Of a DNA stretch of 64,000 bases, positions 8,103-16,646 are shown one piece after another. A model generated the notes under the pieces. The model worked only from the letters and a program-made list of their open reading frames with translations. It was not told where the DNA came from and did no database searches. The stretch is from Paenibacillus sp. GSMTC-2017 (GTDB taxonomy: Bacteria; Bacillota; Bacilli; Paenibacillales; Paenibacillaceae). Position 1 is the stretch's first letter. Each line of letters begins with the position of its first letter. The position numbers were made by a program, and so were the translations under genes. The DNA lies in the NCBI RefSeq assembly GCF_016019935.1, contig NZ_JAECMT010000002.1, positions 868,001 to 932,000 of the forward strand, in the 5' to 3' direction.

Positions 8103-8750
8103 TCAACAAATTTGACCGCCCGCCGCGATGATATCTTGTTCATTTGCAATCGTCGTCTCGATCGTTATCATAAGTCCTTTTACAATCGTATCAAGAGCCA
8201 TACTTGGTTGACCGGCGTATTTCGCAGCTTGTTCTGGCAAAAAAGGAATATGAATAAAGCCAGCACGGATAGCGAGCTTATTCTCTGTAATATGATGCAT
8301 TAATCCATAAAACAAATGATTGCAGACGAACGTTCCCGCTGTATAAGAAATGGATGCAGGAACATGCTGTCTTTTCAATTCATGAACAATCGCTTTGATC
8401 GGCAAACTAGTCCAATAACCGACAGGCCCCCCTTCAAACACATAAGTATCAATTGGCTGATTCCCTTCATTATCAGGGATACGAGCATCATTAAGATTTA
8501 TTGCAACCCGCTCCACAGAAAACTCGGAACGCCCCCCAGCTTGACCTAAACATATGGCAATATGAGGCTGCACATCATTAATTGCTCTGTACAAATTGTC
8601 TAGTGATTGATTAAAAACCGTTGGTAACTGATAGATTTCTACTTCGAAAGTATCCGTTTTAAGTCCTTTAAGTGCGCTCACAGCTTCCCAAGCAGGGTTG
8701 ACTGTCTCTCCTCCAAATGGATCAAACCCAGTCAATAATACTTTTATCAT
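8103..8750 (-). CDS. pcp: Pyroglutamyl-peptidase I (pyrrolidone-carboxylate peptidase)
   Basis: Cytoplasmic cysteine peptidase of family C15 that removes N-terminal pyroglutamate from peptides. From ATG 8750 (GGGGG-rich site upstream) the protein is 215 residues, the family's normal length. The catalytic triad falls at the expected places: Glu80 in GRSEFSVERVAIN, Cys143 in AGTFVCNHLFYG and His167 in GFIHIPF. The N-terminal block VLLTGFDPFGGE is also conserved. A longer reading starting 21 codons earlier has no ribosome site and adds unrelated residues. It stands alone, pointing away from the macrolide resistance gene. Confidence 0.95.
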   Translation of the reverse strand: MIKVLLTGFDPFGGETVNPAWEAVSALKGLKTDTFEVEIYQLPTVFNQSLDNLYRAINDVQPHIAICLGQAGGRSEFSVERVAINLNDARIPDNEGNQPIDTYVFEGGPVGYWTSLPIKAIVHELKRQHVPASISYTAGTFVCNHLFYGLMHHITENKLAIRAGFIHIPFLPEQAAKYAGQPSMALDTIVKGLMITIETTIANEQDIIAAGGQIC

Positions 8751-8919
8751 AAGGAACCCCCTTCTCTCTATTAACCAAATGAATAAGGCATTAATTGTGG
8801 TAACCGAACTCATATTTAGTGAAATAACAGGGTTGATTTTCTGCTGTATGTAAATGGTATGATAGTTCTATTATAACCTTCTACCTGGTTATTCCAATTA
8901 GAAAAAGAGGTGTATATTT

Positions 8920-9858
8920 ATGTCCGAAATCAATGGCAATGATAGCAATGTTATCATTTCACTTGCACTCAGTCATGGAATAACTCTCGATCCCTCCAGT
9001 ATCACATTTAATGATTCAGGATTAGACTTCCTTGCAATGTTAGCCAAATCAAACGACGGTGTTCCATGGATTTTTCGAATTCCAAGAAGACCAGATGTAA
9101 TCGAGTCGGCTACTTATGAGAAAAAAGTGTTAGACCTTGTTTCTTCTACCTTACCTGTCTCTGTACCTAATTGGGAAGTTCACACATCCGAAATGATTGC
9201 ATATCCCATGCTGGAAGGTACCCCTGCTGCAACTGTAAACCCCACTACTAGAAACTTCGATTGGTATCTCGATCCAGCCTCTATTCCTGAAATATTCGTA
9301 CACTCGTTAGCTGAGACGATAGTTGCCTTGCATACTATCAATCATGACATTGCCCTAAATGCTGGCATCCGGCTTAAACAACCATTCGAACTACGACAAC
9401 AATTTTCCGAAACGATGGACGAAATTAAAGCTGCTTTCGGGGTATCCGAATCACTTTGGAGACGATGGCAGTTATGGCTGGCTGATCATTCTTATTGGCC
9501 TGATCATTCTGTTCTCGTGCATGGTGACTTGCACCCCGGTCATATTTTAGTAGATTCCTACGGACGAGTTACCGGTCTGCTGGATTGGACTGAAGCTGAG
9601 GTTGCTGACCCTGCTACTGATTTCGCCATTTATTATGCTTTATTTGGTGAAACAGCCTTATCTGAACTAATTAATCGTTATGAGAAGTTTGGCGGTCGAG
9701 TTTGGCCTCGAATGTATGACCATATTGTAGAATTGGCTTCTGCATATCCGGTTAAAATTGCTTCCTTCGCTCTTAAGTCAGGCATTGAGGAGTATAAGAT
9801 AATGGCGCGCACATTACTTGGGGTAAATGAACATGGTGAAGAGATTCCAACTAAATAA
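8920..9858 (+). CDS. mph: Macrolide 2'-phosphotransferase (Mph family)
   Basis: Cytoplasmic kinase of the aminoglycoside phosphotransferase fold that phosphorylates the desosamine 2'-OH of macrolides using GTP. At 312 residues it matches Mph enzymes. Visible marks are the catalytic loop HGDLHPGHILVD near residue 203, the metal-binding LLDWTEAEVADPATDFA block about 20 residues later, and the N-terminal WIFRIPRR strand of the nucleotide pocket. GAGGTG precedes the ATG. It is a single gene with its own terminator and no mobile element beside it, suggesting a resident chromosomal gene as in other Bacilli. Substrate range (14-, 15- or 16-membered rings) cannot be told. Confidence 0.9.
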   Translation: MSEINGNDSNVIISLALSHGITLDPSSITFNDSGLDFLAMLAKSNDGVPWIFRIPRRPDVIESATYEKKVLDLVSSTLPVSVPNWEVHTSEMIAYPMLEGTPAATVNPTTRNFDWYLDPASIPEIFVHSLAETIVALHTINHDIALNAGIRLKQPFELRQQFSETMDEIKAAFGVSESLWRRWQLWLADHSYWPDHSVLVHGDLHPGHILVDSYGRVTGLLDWTEAEVADPATDFAIYYALFGETALSELINRYEKFGGRVWPRMYDHIVELASAYPVKIASFALKSGIEEYKIMARTLLGVNEHGEEIPTK

Positions 9859-9865
9859 TTTATAG

Positions 9866-9895
9866 GCTTCTGATCATGTGATCAGGAGCTTTTTT
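9866..9895 (+). terminator. Rho-independent terminator of mph
   Basis: GCTTCTGATCA and TGATCAGGAGC pair with one G-T wobble around a two-base loop and are followed by TTTTTT. Confidence 0.85.
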
Positions 9896-10025
9896 AAATG
9901 GAATTTATTACCTTGCGTCTTTTCACCCTACTCATGCATCTAACCTATGTAAACTTCATGAAGCGAACAACATCGATGGCTAAACAAAATACAACTAGGC
10001 TAAGACCTATAAGGAGAAGATTATA

Positions 10026-10811
10026 ATGATGAAAAAAATAACTATTGGTGCAGTAGCAGCTTCGGTAATTGCAGGAGCGACAATTGTAACTATTTTATCC
10101 ACTTCAAATGACTCGATTATTGCCCAAGCTAAAGAGGGAGTTAAACAAGGAGCAAAGCACCAACTTGTTACTAACGTGTCCGACTCGAAAAAAACAGTAT
10201 CTGAATCATTTAGAAATATTAAAGTATCGAAAGAAAAGCTGCTTTTTCAATTAAAAGGTGAAGCTAGCGTATTTGAAGGAACTTATCATTACACGATTAA
10301 ACAAGGCGATAAGGTTATTGTAGAAGAATTCGGCAGCGCTTCTATCGGAGGTCCAGACTGGGGCAAAATCAATCAACAAATTGAAGTTCCAGCTTCAAAG
10401 CTATCCGGTGACGCACCGCTGACGCTAGAACTTTACGAGATGGACCAAGAAAGCGGCAAGCAAGTTCGTAAAATAAACATTTCACTAACAGATATGACTC
10501 AAAACAAAATAACAAATAATGATTCATTCCGCAACATAACGGTTACTCCTGTATCTATGAGCTATTCCATTAAAGGTGAAGCAAAAATGAATGAAGGAAC
10601 TTATCATTATGCCGTAAAGCAAGGCAATACCGTAGTAGCGTCAGATTACGGTACTGCAACGATTGGCGCGCCAGAATGGGGAAAAGTGAAGCAATCGATA
10701 ACCGTTCCTGCAAACAAACTTACGGGAAACCAACCTATGACACTAGAATTGTTCGGAATGGATGAGGAAAGTGGAAAAGCTATTGATGTAATTGCTATTA
10801 AACTTCCATAA
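10026..10811 (+). CDS. Secreted protein with two Gmad2-like immunoglobulin-fold repeats
   Basis: A 261-residue exported protein; I do not know its function. An N-terminal hydrophobic segment (about residues 5-25) follows MMKK and acts as signal peptide or anchor. The rest is a tandem repeat of about 90 residues (about 60-155 and 168-261). Each repeat starts SFRNI and contains KGEA..EGTYHY..KQG, GxPxWGK and PLTLEL/PMTLEL..DxESGK. This pattern matches Gmad2, an Ig-like domain found in spore germination and lipoprotein-type proteins. RBS AAGGAGAAG lies 7 bp upstream. The neighbouring ECF sigma/anti-sigma pair may control it, but each has its own signals. Confidence 0.75.
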   Translation: MMKKITIGAVAASVIAGATIVTILSTSNDSIIAQAKEGVKQGAKHQLVTNVSDSKKTVSESFRNIKVSKEKLLFQLKGEASVFEGTYHYTIKQGDKVIVEEFGSASIGGPDWGKINQQIEVPASKLSGDAPLTLELYEMDQESGKQVRKINISLTDMTQNKITNNDSFRNITVTPVSMSYSIKGEAKMNEGTYHYAVKQGNTVVASDYGTATIGAPEWGKVKQSITVPANKLTGNQPMTLELFGMDEESGKAIDVIAIKLP

Positions 10812-10817
10812 CTAACA

Positions 10818-10843
10818 ATAGCGGCGTTGCGAAACGCCGCTAT
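10818..10843 (+). terminator. Strong hairpin after the Gmad2 gene
   Basis: ATAGCGGCGTT and AACGCCGCTAT form a perfect 11-bp stem with a 4-nt loop starting 7 bp after the stop codon. No U-run follows, so it may be an mRNA 3'-end stabiliser or a weak terminator. Confidence 0.5.
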
Positions 10844-10916
10844 ACCTGTATGATTGGTAACGTTTGGGGCAAAATGACAAAAAGAAATTGCATCCCACGC
10901 TAGGAGGTGTTCCACT

Positions 10917-11438
10917 ATTGTCAACGAAACTGATTTAGTCAAAAAAGCGATAGCAGGTGATGACGAAAGTTTTACTTTGCTGATCGCCGGGCAGAGAGAA
11001 CGAATATATCGTATCGCTTACACTTATGTTCGAAACAAGGACGATGCACTCGAAATTGTGCAAGAAACCGTCTATCGAGCTATTATTTCCATCCATAAAT
11101 TACGAGAGCCACAATACTTTAATACTTGGCTTACGAAGATTGCAGTCAATTATGCGCTTACTTTTATTCGTAACGCCAAAAAAACAGTTAGTATAGAAGG
11201 AACTTCCGAGCCTAGCTACGTTAGGGAGCGCACAGAAGAATATATCGATCTGCAACAAGCAGTGGACAGTCTTGATGAAAAAGCGCGAACCATCATTATT
11301 TTAAGATATTTTGAGGATTTGTCCATAAAAGAAGTTGCCGATATCGTTGATATGCCGCTTAGTACAGTAAAATCGATTATTTATCGGGCACTGGAAAAAT
11401 TAAACCTCAATTTGAAGGAGGGAAACGACGATGAATAA
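10917..11438 (+). CDS. ECF sigma factor (sigma-70 family), apparent ATT start
   Basis: RNA polymerase sigma factor of the extracytoplasmic-function class, 173 residues from 10917. Region 2 (about residues 5-75) includes the DALEIVQETVYRAI helix and the WLTKIAVNYAL helix. Region 4 (about 115-170) includes LDEKARTIIILRYFEDLSIKEVADIVDMPLSTV. The first ATG, GTG or TTG in frame lies at 10977 and would cut off the family's conserved first helix (DLVKKAIAGDDESFTLL). That helix is encoded from ATT 10917, which sits 7 bp after AGGAGGTG, while a stop codon lies 14 codons upstream. So translation very probably begins at ATT, or the ATT is a mutated or misread ATG. Its stop overlaps the anti-sigma start by 8 bp. 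Confidence 0.85.
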   Translation: MVNETDLVKKAIAGDDESFTLLIAGQRERIYRIAYTYVRNKDDALEIVQETVYRAIISIHKLREPQYFNTWLTKIAVNYALTFIRNAKKTVSIEGTSEPSYVRERTEEYIDLQQAVDSLDEKARTIIILRYFEDLSIKEVADIVDMPLSTVKSIIYRALEKLNLNLKEGNDDE

Positions 11439-12375
11439 TCCATTTGAAAAGTTAAAAAACCAATATGATGAAATTGCTATTCCAGATGAACTGGCTGACG
11501 TTACGGAAGCGGCTATCCAGCGGGGGAAATTAGAGAGAGAGCGTAATAATCGGCGAACCCGGACGAACATTTGGTTTAAACGAGCAGGCGCTAGCGCCGC
11601 TAGCATATTGGTTGTGTTTACGATCAGTGTTAACACGATGCCCGTTCTTGCAAGCAACCTTGCGCAAGTACCTGGACTCGGAACATTGGTGAAAACGTTG
11701 CAATTCCATAATGGAAGTGCTGGTGGTGGAGCGATCACTGACAATACAGATATCAACTTAATCACATTACAAAAGAAAGCTGATCATGAGCAAATCGTTA
11801 TCCATTTTGAACAAGATCAACAAACTCAGCAAATAGCTAGCTCATTTAACGTTAAATATAGTGAATATCCAACTACGATGAGCTTATCAATTGGCGGCGC
11901 AAGAAAATTTTCAGCGGAAACTGATTTGGCTGCACTTAAGGAAAGCAAACTGATTAAGGATGCCTATCAAGTCATGTCTTTTGACGATTCACTTATCCGG
12001 TTTAACATCACATTCCACGAAGATGTTGTTTTTGACGTGAAAGAATATAGTAATCCTGCACAAGTTATCATTACAGTAAAACCAAACAATGCCGAACAGG
12101 AACGGAAATCTATTTTTTCGGTACGTACTAATTCCTTCGCATACGATGATCCTCAAAGCATTGATGAAGAGAAGTTACTCGATATGGAGGGGCTCCGTAT
12201 GCTCAGAGATGAACACGGCACTTACTTTGTTGAAGCAGGATACTTCGAAACGAAGGCTGAAGCAGAAGCCATAATGAACACATTAATTCAAACGAAAGGT
12301 TTCACCGAAAATACGTTATTTATTGAACAGCGAGAGACCAATCAAATTCCAAAAGCGATCATAAGTAACAAGTAA
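11431..12375 (+). CDS. Membrane-anchored anti-sigma factor (DUF4179-like)
   Basis: Probable anti-sigma factor holding the preceding ECF sigma at the membrane, 314 residues. A charged cytoplasmic N-terminus (about 1-50) leads into one membrane helix (about 52-75, ASILVVFTISVNTMPVLA). The remaining 240 residues face outside. The layout and the VNTMPVLASNLAQVPGLG stretch resemble DUF4179 anti-sigma proteins of Bacilli. The last 60 residues (YFVEAGYFETKAEAEAIMNTLI) look like a small SPOR-like alpha/beta unit; this is a tentative reading. The 8-bp overlap with the sigma gene implies coupled synthesis in fixed ratio. Confidence 0.75.
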   Translation: MNNPFEKLKNQYDEIAIPDELADVTEAAIQRGKLERERNNRRTRTNIWFKRAGASAASILVVFTISVNTMPVLASNLAQVPGLGTLVKTLQFHNGSAGGGAITDNTDINLITLQKKADHEQIVIHFEQDQQTQQIASSFNVKYSEYPTTMSLSIGGARKFSAETDLAALKESKLIKDAYQVMSFDDSLIRFNITFHEDVVFDVKEYSNPAQVIITVKPNNAEQERKSIFSVRTNSFAYDDPQSIDEEKLLDMEGLRMLRDEHGTYFVEAGYFETKAEAEAIMNTLIQTKGFTENTLFIEQRETNQIPKAIISNK

Positions 12376-12444
12376 CCATTCACATTAAGAACCGCTAACG
12401 AATCGTAAAACGCTTATATTAAAGAAAATGACGAGTATTTTATT

Positions 12445-12579
12445 CTAACGAACTCCAGTGTCGTTATCGAGTAGTTTTGGGCAGAAATAAAGCTAAATTG
12501 CTTGGAATAAGCACTCTGGAGTTCGTTAAACATTTTGAAAGGCACAATTTGCACAAATAAGAGTTACTGGGTTCGTTAG
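12445..12579 (+). repeat. 135-bp palindromic repeat element, copy 1
   Basis: The element begins CTAACGAAC and ends GTTCGTTAG, so it has 9-bp inverted termini. Inside, CTAACGAACTCCAG pairs with CTGGAGTTCGTTAA across a loop, making a long hairpin of about 88 nt, followed by a 45-nt tail that ends in a third copy of the terminal sequence. Copies of identical length lie at 24419-24553 and 24710-24844. It fills most of the gap between the anti-sigma gene and the convergent oxidoreductase. No target-site duplication is evident. Confidence 0.8.
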
Positions 12580-12680
12580 ACTAATGATTGCTATTGCGAG
12601 TAGCCAATACTGATTGCCGAATTGGACGTTAACAAAACTGAGTTAGTACAACTGTCTGACAAAGTGAACGAAAACTAAAC

Positions 12681-13604
12681 TTAGTTATCGTTACCATGTG
12701 TCACTGTTATAACGACATTCCCTCTTTTACGCCCCATATCCACATATCTATGAGCATCAGCGATTTGTTCCAGTGGATATCGTCTATCTATTACTGGCTT
12801 TAAGTCTCCCGACTCCACTATCTCTTTGAGAAATATCAAGTCTTCCTTACATACCTTTGTTATCCCTTGAGCAACAGAAATGAACTTCCCATTTGGAGCT
12901 AACGCTTTTTTGCAATAAGACTTGGTGATTTTCCCTACTGCATCAAAGATCAGATCGTATTGATCTCCCACACTAATAAAATCTTCATTTCTGTAATCAA
13001 TTACCCGATCAGCGCCTAGTGATTTCACCAATACCAAATTTGCGATGCTACATACGCCTGTTACGTCTGCCCCAAAGTATTTAGCAAGCTGCACTGCCGA
13101 AGACCCTACTGCTCCAGATGCTCCATAAATGAGTACCTTTTGCCCATGCTGAATTTTTCCTTTTTTTAAATAATGCAATGCTGTTGTTCCGCTAAACGGG
13201 ATCGTTGTTGCTTCCTCATAACTTACGTTCGCTGGTTTTAACGCTACATTCCCAGCTTCAGGCATACATGTGTATTCCGCATGAGCACCAAATCGCATAC
13301 CCGTTAATCCGTACACTTGATCACCTTTTTTAAACCTTTTCACATCTTTACCTACTGCCTCAATTTCTCCAGCCAGTTCCACGCCCAAAATAGCTTTTCT
13401 AGGCTTGCTGAAACCTAAAACTAAGCGCATTGGAACCCATAACAATGGTGGACTTTTAAAGCTTCTAACTCTACAGTCCCCTGACGTTACAGTCGTTGCA
13501 TGAACTTTTATCAATATTTCATCGTTTTTAGGAGAAGCTTTCTTCACCTCTTTAAGCTGCAAATCATCTGGTGATCCGTATTTTGTGCATACAATGGCTC
13601 TCAT
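12681..13604 (-). CDS. Zinc-independent MDR alcohol dehydrogenase/quinone-reductase-like protein
   Basis: NAD(P)-dependent oxidoreductase of the medium-chain family, about 307 residues from ATG 13604 (GGAGGG 7 bp upstream; a TTG-type earlier start adds nine unrelated residues). The N-terminal GroES-like domain carries GVELAGEIEAVGKDVKRFKKGDQVYG near residue 70. The Rossmann domain carries VLIYGASGAVGSSAVQLAKYFGA near residue 150. Zinc-binding cysteines of classical alcohol dehydrogenases are absent, pointing to the quinone oxidoreductase/YhdH branch. Substrate unknown. It stands alone, convergent with the anti-sigma gene. Confidence 0.85.
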   Translation of the reverse strand: MRAIVCTKYGSPDDLQLKEVKKASPKNDEILIKVHATTVTSGDCRVRSFKSPPLLWVPMRLVLGFSKPRKAILGVELAGEIEAVGKDVKRFKKGDQVYGLTGMRFGAHAEYTCMPEAGNVALKPANVSYEEATTIPFSGTTALHYLKKGKIQHGQKVLIYGASGAVGSSAVQLAKYFGADVTGVCSIANLVLVKSLGADRVIDYRNEDFISVGDQYDLIFDAVGKITKSYCKKALAPNGKFISVAQGITKVCKEDLIFLKEIVESGDLKPVIDRRYPLEQIADAHRYVDMGRKRGNVVITVTHGNDN

Positions 13605-13818
13605 TATTTCCCTCCAAAGGTTGATTTGCAATGAGTATATATGGAGTACGGTATCGATATAAAGATACTAAAGTATGGTTTTAGACTTGAAATGATAGAA
13701 AATATACCTTTATAATAGTGGTTTCTAAGCAAGCGACAGCTACCTTTAAAAAGCTATAATAAAATAATTTCTTTAGTCACATGTTAGTAAGTAATCGAAA
13801 TGAATTAGGAGTTTTGTT

Positions 13819-14676
13819 ATGTCAACAAGAGGGTTACAGACGTTTTTTGTATGTTTTATTATTTTGTGGGCTGCGCTAATGCTCGTGTTTAGTTTTGCTG
13901 ATTTACCTGTATCTAAAGCTGTCTACAACGAAAACAATTCATCCTTCGGGCAATTTTTCGAAAAGTTTGGTGCGTTTCCCGCTTATATTGTTTTGTTTAT
14001 CTCGGGAAATATTTTGTTTAGTACGGCGAAGCACAGAATTATAGTCGAAAAGATTCTGTTTCGTATTGTAGGTGGTATAACGACGGTTATTGGTGGCATT
14101 ACCGTTAGTTTCAGATCGTTATTTGGTAGTTGGGAGCTTGCGAACAGTGAGACTCTGATCATTTCTATGTTCATAACACTTGTTGTTACGGTTGTTGTGC
14201 AATGGTTGCTTCGTTTTGTCCCTATTCATACTTTGAAAGCATATAACAGAGCCGCTTGGGCGGGCATTATCATTATTTTTGCTGAAATGACGATTGTGAA
14301 TGTCCTTAAAATTTATTGGGGGCGGATGAGGTTCCGAAACATGGAGGGTGACTATACACAATTTACAAACTGGTTTTTGCCGCAAGGGCTTCAACTAAAC
14401 GGGGTCACATCTGAAACATATAAATCTTTTCCTTCTGCACATTCTGCTAACGGCTGGACGATGATCGTATGGATGTTGTACATGCCCTTCGTGAATAAAT
14501 GGCGAACTACGATGTTACTGATTGCAATTGTATGGGGAGCGTTGACTTCATATAGCCGAATAGTGATGGGCGATCATTTTGCTACGGATGTGTTGTTCGG
14601 GGCGTTTATTACTATCTGCTGTACGTTCGTAGTATGTAAAATATTTAGAGTTGAACTTTATCCCGGAACAAAATAA
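13819..14676 (+). CDS. PAP2-family membrane phosphatase
   Basis: Membrane phosphatase of the phosphatidic acid phosphatase type 2 family, 285 residues with about six membrane helices. Motif 2 (SFPSAHSANGW, about residue 200) and motif 3 (SRIVMGDHFATDV, about residue 245) are intact, with the catalytic histidines present. Motif 1 reads KIYWGRMRF, so the usual Arg-Pro pair is Arg-Phe, a mild deviation. Likely substrates are undecaprenyl pyrophosphate or lipid phosphates, judged from the family only. AGGAG lies 8 bp before the ATG. Confidence 0.85.
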   Translation: MSTRGLQTFFVCFIILWAALMLVFSFADLPVSKAVYNENNSSFGQFFEKFGAFPAYIVLFISGNILFSTAKHRIIVEKILFRIVGGITTVIGGITVSFRSLFGSWELANSETLIISMFITLVVTVVVQWLLRFVPIHTLKAYNRAAWAGIIIIFAEMTIVNVLKIYWGRMRFRNMEGDYTQFTNWFLPQGLQLNGVTSETYKSFPSAHSANGWTMIVWMLYMPFVNKWRTTMLLIAIVWGALTSYSRIVMGDHFATDVLFGAFITICCTFVVCKIFRVELYPGTK

Positions 14677-14714
14677 AACGATTAACGATTATCCGTTGTA
14701 ATAAGTAAAATGAA

Positions 14715-14749
14715 AAAACACAGTAGACTAGTGGCTGCTGTGTTTTTTT
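14715..14749 (+). terminator. Bidirectional terminator
   Basis: AAAACACAG/TAG and CTG/CTGTGTTTTTTT pair across a short loop. A-run and U-run on either side let it serve both the PAP2 gene and the convergent operon ending at 14796. Confidence 0.75.
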
Positions 14750-14795
14750 GCTTTATTATCACCTAGTTGAAGTTTTCATCTTTACTACTAGTTCA

Positions 14796-15797
14796 TCAAT
14801 TAACCCACTTCTCCGACCAATAACCCTTCATAAAATTAAGCAACCTCTCTAGCACAACAACCCCCTGCTCTTCCGCTTCTTTCGCCGCACGCAGTAATTC
14901 AGTCGCTCGATCAGCTGTAGCTGGATCATTAGGTTCACCGCCTTGTGGAAATGGAAACATCTCTCGCATCTCGACCAACGCGGAAGCTACCTTTTCATAA
15001 TGCACTGCTGCTTCACCAGCCAATCTACGAACCGTTCGTTCAACAACATTTTCCCCGTTCCAACGTACAACAAGTTCACGAAGAAACTGAGCTGCATATT
15101 CTCTTGCATCACTAACTACCGCTGTATTATAAGCATTTCCTAATGGGTCGGCACCACGCCGTTCCATGCAAGCTATCCATGCATCATAACCAGCCATCCC
15201 GATACTGTACTTACCTTCGAAAATAACTTGCCACTCTCTTCCTCTGGCATGGTCTATGATCATATCTAACGCCATACGAAGTGTTTCGTACTTGGAGTGA
15301 GGAAGACTTTCACTAATCGTTGTTACAAATAACATATTTCGATTTTCAACAAAATCTGTATACGACAATGTGCCATCCTTAGAAACATCCTTGGCGTGAA
15401 ATAAACCCTTTTCATCGTCATATCCATAAATAAGACCAAACTCAGGTATAAACAGATCGAAGCATATAGCTGGAATCCCTTTATCAAGTGATTGTTGTAT
15501 CATCGCCATCACCATCTCTACCTTCTCAGGTGTGAATGGTTTCTCAGTATCAGATAAATTACTAATGAACCCCAAATTACATAGGTTACGTCTTAGTATA
15601 AACCCTCCGGGAAACATCGTTGGTCCTGCAATGTCAATATGGTCGGGATCAATATTGATACGAAAAGCATGTCCAGTAATACCCATAACATCAACTAAGG
15701 AATAATGTTTTTTGTCTGTGTAGTCAACCGCTCCGCGAATAGCTGCAGCAGCACTCGTCCACGTCCTATTCCAGTCTTTTCTTTTCATTTCACTCAT
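14796..15797 (-). CDS. Protein of unknown function, last gene of the uvrA-like/sigma operon
   Basis: I do not recognise this 333-residue protein. It has no signal peptide or membrane helix, so it is probably cytoplasmic. The first half has alpha/beta character with GITGHAFRINI near residue 40 and AICFDLFIPEFGLIYGYDD near residue 115. This faintly recalls the cysteine-peptidase-like N-terminal domain of butirosin-BtrH type proteins, but no catalytic set could be assigned. The C-terminal third is helical (ATADRATELLRAAKEAEEQGVVVLERLL). The start is backed by GGAGGC. It lies 48 bp after the sigma factor gene and is presumably cotranscribed. Confidence 0.7.
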   Translation of the reverse strand: MSEMKRKDWNRTWTSAAAAIRGAVDYTDKKHYSLVDVMGITGHAFRINIDPDHIDIAGPTMFPGGFILRRNLCNLGFISNLSDTEKPFTPEKVEMVMAMIQQSLDKGIPAICFDLFIPEFGLIYGYDDEKGLFHAKDVSKDGTLSYTDFVENRNMLFVTTISESLPHSKYETLRMALDMIIDHARGREWQVIFEGKYSIGMAGYDAWIACMERRGADPLGNAYNTAVVSDAREYAAQFLRELVVRWNGENVVERTVRRLAGEAAVHYEKVASALVEMREMFPFPQGGEPNDPATADRATELLRAAKEAEEQGVVVLERLLNFMKGYWSEKWVN

Positions 15798-15845
15798 CGT
15801 TAGCCTCCAAATAGTATTGTGATATAAGGGGGGTTAAGCAAGAGA

Positions 15846-16634
15846 CTAAATATTGGGTGGTCGCAAAATATGTACACGTTTCATCCCTTGCTCCGCTCGT
15901 TGCCGTACATATAACGAGATCGCAACGCGTATGCGTTCCTTTTGTACTTTCGTCTTAGAGCGAGACAAAAGATTGTATACATTCGCTGTTGTCATTTCAA
16001 ACAAGAGAGCTATTTCGTTAGGAGATAATTCACCGAAAAAATGTGCTTCGAAAATTTGCCGCTCGCGTTTGCTCAAACCGTGAAGCAATGCCCGGAGATC
16101 TTGCATCAATTCTCTACGCATAAGATTTCTCATTATGTCACCGCTTTGTTCAGCTTGTTCTGAAGCTGAATTCGACATACGAAACAAAATACGATCAATA
16201 TCTCCCCAGTCCATAGACTGACTATCTCCCATACTTCGGTACTCGGCATGATGGCTTTTCTGGCCCCAACTAGTAAAAGGCACTTCTTTGCCAAACGGGC
16301 CGCCACGACGTAACTTCATATACGCTTGGTTACGAATGATTCGATGTAGCCAAGGTAAAAATCGGCTCGCATCCACTAACGTACCTAGATGCAAAAATGC
16401 GCGTATAAGTGCCTCTTGAACGATGTCTTCCGCCAAATGAGGATCACGCGTAATTTTGTTTGCCCAGCCATATGCTTCAGCACGATGTGCGCGGATAAGT
16501 TCGCTGAATGCATCCTGATCACCTTTGCGCGCCCTTTCTACAAGTTCCTTATCTCCATCACTTTGCCCATTCTTCGTGAGAAGTGAATGCACAGCAAGCT
16601 GATTGAATCCATCCTCCCGAAGCTCTCTGCTCAA
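15846..16634 (-). CDS. ECF-type sigma factor (sigma-70 family)
   Basis: Sigma factor of 262 residues, longer than most ECF proteins because of a 35-residue N-terminal extension and a roughly 60-residue stretch between regions 2 and 4. Region 2 is DAFSELIRAHRAEAYGWANKI..HLAEDIVQEALIRAF, about 50-105. Region 4 is LHGLSKRERQIFEAHFFGELSPNEIALLFEMTTANVYNLLSRSK, about 180-235. The start is TTG 16634, since AAGGAGGG lies 6 bp upstream and no ATG fits. It begins 12 bp after the UvrA paralogue gene. No anti-sigma gene follows; the next gene encodes a soluble unknown protein. Confidence 0.85.
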   Translation of the reverse strand: MSRELREDGFNQLAVHSLLTKNGQSDGDKELVERARKGDQDAFSELIRAHRAEAYGWANKITRDPHLAEDIVQEALIRAFLHLGTLVDASRFLPWLHRIIRNQAYMKLRRGGPFGKEVPFTSWGQKSHHAEYRSMGDSQSMDWGDIDRILFRMSNSASEQAEQSGDIMRNLMRRELMQDLRALLHGLSKRERQIFEAHFFGELSPNEIALLFEMTTANVYNLLSRSKTKVQKERIRVAISLYVRQRAEQGMKRVHILRPPNI

Positions 16635-16646
16635 TTACTTCCCTCC

